From positions 1,239,213 to 1,268,428 of the forward strand of contig BFEA01000037.1 of NCBI GenBank assembly GCA_003427395.1: a stretch of DNA of 29,216 nucleotides, in the 5' to 3' direction. Both the position numbers and the translations under genes were made by a program. Positions 27,085-29,216 of this stretch are shown in pieces. The notes under the pieces are model-generated. The model did not search any database. It worked only from the letters and a program-made list of their open reading frames with translations, and had not been told where the DNA came from. The first letter of the stretch is position 1. Each line of letters starts with the position of its first letter. Origin of the DNA: Chara braunii. Taxonomy: Eukaryota > Streptophyta > Charophyceae > Charales > Characeae.

Positions 27085-27895
27085 CTAGGCAAAGGTCCTG
27101 TTGACTTGGTTGGGGAAGACTGATCCCAGATAAACTTCCATCCTTTTCTTTTCAATTAACTTCTTGATTCCTCTCTCAACTTTGGTGCTAACGTCATTGT
27201 CTCTTTGAAAGACAAAATCACTTCTGTTTCTTCTAACATTTTCGTAAGTACATCCGTAATTACAGTTCCATTTCCAACTCACTGTGGAGGATGAATTTTC
27301 TCTTCTTCCCTTGCTCACTCTTCTTCAATTGAGGGTCTGGTTCTTGATCATCAAGAATGTCAATTAGAGTCTCTTCGACCTTTCTTCTCTTTTTTTCTTC
27401 TATCATTTGTGGCGCAAAAGTTTGATGGAGCAATGTCGCGTGCCTGAAGATTCCTCACTTCTTCAATCACCTCGTTGGGTTTCATGATGAGTTTCGGTGG
27501 TAGATCACCCTCAGAAAACATCATGTTGGTTGAACAAGCGGGCTCACGAGGTGAAAATGCGACTACCTCAGAAGACGTATGAAAAGCAGAACTTTCCCCC
27601 AACGAAAGCTCGCTTGGAGAAGCCTCGTCAGATATGTCTTTCACTAAGTTAGGGACTGCAATGGTAATTCGATTAATGAGAAGGGGTCATCTGTTTTCTG
27701 CACAAGTTCCTCAGGTAAGTCACCAATGAGAAAGTGGACATTCACATTGGTTTTTTTCTTCTTTTTTTTCTTCATCTTCTCTTCATGTTTAAGGCCAAGA
27801 AGTCTCATACCTCCAGGATGTCTGGGATCCAGTTTGTTCGATGAGCTGTCATAGACATGACCCATTGTATCCTTCTTAGCCGCCCCACTCTTCAT
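27085..27895 (-). pseudogene. E3 gag-pol linker region
   Basis: Three open stretches in succession (27895-27644, 27644-27360, 27318-27085) with Lys-rich and acidic patches, e.g. LLGLKHEEKMKKKKKKK, LIGDLPEELVQKTDDPF and KLIEKKRMEVYLGS. No recognised domain. Position after the zinc knuckle and before protease suggests the end of gag or the spacer before pol. Frames change between pieces. Confidence 0.5.
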
Positions 27896-28811
27896 ATCCT
27901 CCTCCAGAGGTTTTTACAATAGGTGGTAGTATGACCTCCTTCACCACAATAATAACACACAAAACTCTGCCTTGGATGTTCATCATACTTTTTTCGCTCT
28001 CTGTTCTCTTTTCCACCATTCCTTCTGTTCTTTCTTGACCTGCAGGAATCTCCTTTTCTACCATAGCTATCATCATCATCTTCTTCATCTTTGTTTTCAG
28101 CCTTCTTCTTCCCTTTTTCATCAGCAACATGATTAGCAGGCATGTAATTGGCCATAACCCGTTGAATGAGATTTTTCGCACTCAAATTGTTCCCTCTGTT
28201 TATACCATTATCGGTCTCCCAGTCTTTAGCCAATGTACTGATCTGATCCAGTGACAATTTCTTGTGTGAAACCGTAGGTAGAGTTCTGACTATTGCAACC
28301 ATTTCATCCCATCTGAGAGGGTAGTGCCGAGCTTAATTGAGAACAGTCTGTCTCTCATTATCTGTAAAATTAATCAGAAAAATATGGCATCTCTGAGCCT
28401 CGTTCAAATATGGGATTCTTCTGGCGGTTCTGATAAAAGTTTGAAGGAAGACATTGAAGGTGTCATTCTCTCTTTGACTTCTTCCCAAGTTGTAGCTCCT
28501 TCCATCAACTCTTGGACATCCAACCTCGAGTCAGTATCACAATAAGATAGAAGGTGCTTGAGTCGCTGTTTTCGCTGTTTGTTTGTCCAACCATAACTGA
28601 GCCCAAATAACTGATACTCATCAAAGAAATCATTCACTTGAGGCCCTCTGAAGCATGAAATCCTCTCATGTGGCCTCTTTGCTCTTGCAATATCCGACCC
28701 TTCTTTTATCGTGTCAACTCTCTCGACCAGCTCTCGTATAACACGAACAAGAGTCTCTTCGTGAGTCCCTGCTGAGGAACTAGGTCTCCCTTGTTCAACC
28801 ATTTTGACCAT
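27892..28811 (-). pseudogene. gag: E3 gag with zinc knuckle
   Basis: The likely start is one of two ATGs at 28811 or 28802 (MVEQGRPSSSAGTHEET). The first part (to 28404) reads LVRVIRELVERVDTIKEG, ISCFRGPQVNDFFDEYQLF, KQRLKHLLSYCDTDSRLDVQ, consistent with a retrotransposon capsid. A frameshift near 28420 moves it to a second frame (PYLNEAQRCHIFLINFT, YPLRWDEMVAIVRTLP), with TAA near 28335. The C-terminal part is a basic/acidic tail and a perfect CX2CX4HX4C knuckle, CYYCGEGGHTTTYC (27957-27916). It ends at 27892. Gag would package E3 RNA; frame breaks make it a pseudogene. Confidence 0.87.
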
Positions 28812-28969
28812 AAACTTCCCCGATATTCTCTTATCTTTCTTTCTGTCACTTCGGTTTTCTTCTCTTTTGTTTTTCAATCTCTTACTCTTCTTGCAAGGGA
28901 TACGGGTTCGTTTCTCTCTTCCCTTGTTTCCTCTACCCCTTGAGAGTTTTGTACATAGAGAGTGTAGGC
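28812..28969 (-). other. E3 sequence upstream of gag
   Basis: Purine-rich on the minus strand, in frame with gag but basic (KKSKRLKNKREENRSDRKKD), ending where hAT copy B begins. It could be the gag N-terminus, if gag starts further upstream, or 5' leader. No primer site. Confidence 0.4.
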
Positions 28970-29216
28970 CATGGCTACGATTCGGACCACCGGACAGAGA
29001 TCCGGACCGTCCGTGGTTCGAGGTCCGGGGTCCGGGTTCGGATCTTGGTCCGGATGTGAGGGCCCTAGCCCAATGGCCAATTTTTTTTTCAGTGGTCGGG
29101 GGCGATTGTTCACGCCCTGGGCCGCCCAAAAAAAATAGTGCCTTATTTTTTACCACCCTCATCGACGATCCAGACGGCCTAGAAAACGAGGTTTTTTTTT
29201 TTTTTTTTTTTTTTTT
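28970..29216 (+). mobile_element. hAT-like element, copy B, cut by window end
   Basis: Begins CATGGCTACGATTCGGACC, aligning with the copy A start (CATGACAACGATCCGGACC), and follows the same order: CCGGACAGAGATCCGGACCG, CCGGGTTCGGATCTTGGTCC, GGCCAA-T-rich, GCCCTGGGC. The alignment extends about 230 bp with many differences. Same orientation as copy A. The right end and its target duplicate lie beyond the window, which finishes in a T run (29193-29216). Confidence 0.75.

Larger units (their letters stand above)
22014..28811 (-). mobile_element. E3: second, unrelated Ty3/gypsy retrotransposon, degenerate
   Basis: Read on the minus strand the order is gag with CCHC knuckle, protease tail, RT, RNase H, integrase. 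Motifs (DLYSGYDQF, PQGWTNGVAVVQRDM) belong to a gypsy clade distinct from E1/E2. LTRs were not located, and the 5' side is cut by hAT copy B at 28970. Coding is broken in many places, and a hAT-like element (25609-26765) splits it between protease and RT. The base composition is far more AT-rich than E1/E2. Confidence 0.9.

Noticed and set aside
28404-29162. Single 252-codon protein spanning copy B and E3
   Set aside because: The first 65 or so codons come from the hAT-like element copy B; only the rest is E3 gag and its upstream sequence.

Overview
This window looks like repeat-dominated nuclear DNA of a plant-lineage eukaryote. The evidence is plant-type Ty3/gypsy chromovirus pol genes, an LTR followed by an initiator-Met-tRNA-like primer site, hAT-type elements and abundant GA/CT microsatellites. 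A charophyte alga such as Chara fits the general style, but nothing here proves the species. I see no intact host gene, rRNA, tRNA or CRISPR array.

Bases 1-16480 are two related chromoviruses, one inside the other. Element E1 lies on the minus strand: 3' LTR at 51-1329, polypurine tract, then pol (chromodomain, integrase, RNase H, RT, protease) up to about 5000, and gag up to 6127. Element E2 (6128-15311, plus strand) is a complete LTR-to-LTR copy of the same family inserted into E1 gag. The rest of E1 gag and its leader resume at 15312-16480. The junction carries a 4-bp duplication (CTGT), and the E1 gag frame is continuous across it once E2 and one duplicate are discounted. E1 has no 5' LTR or primer site in the window. 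Both copies are decayed, by different lesions. An assembly gap in E2 (12206-12330) is bordered by a 95-bp exact duplicate and looks artificial.

Bases 16481-22013 hold no recognisable intact gene. There is a unique-looking stretch to 18.1 kb, then a stretch (18.2-19.3 kb) with weak organellar-intron-like motifs and six 30-bp tandem repeats. A TATA-like box follows, then a broken RG-rich reading frame at 19611, and then repeat-rich noncoding DNA that could include the LTR of element E3.

Bases 22014-28811 are E3 on the minus strand, a different and badly broken Ty3/gypsy element: gag with a CCHC knuckle, protease tail, RT, RNase H and integrase. It is interrupted between protease and RT by a 1157-bp non-autonomous hAT-like element (copy A, 25609-26765) with 8-bp target duplications and dense CCGGAC subterminal motifs. 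A second copy of that family (copy B) starts at 28970 and runs off the window.

The genes do not form a cellular pathway. The window is a record of successive insertions: E1, then E2 into E1; and E3, then hAT copy A into E3. The E1 and E2 coding regions face each other as a large inverted repeat, which could produce double-stranded RNA if read through.
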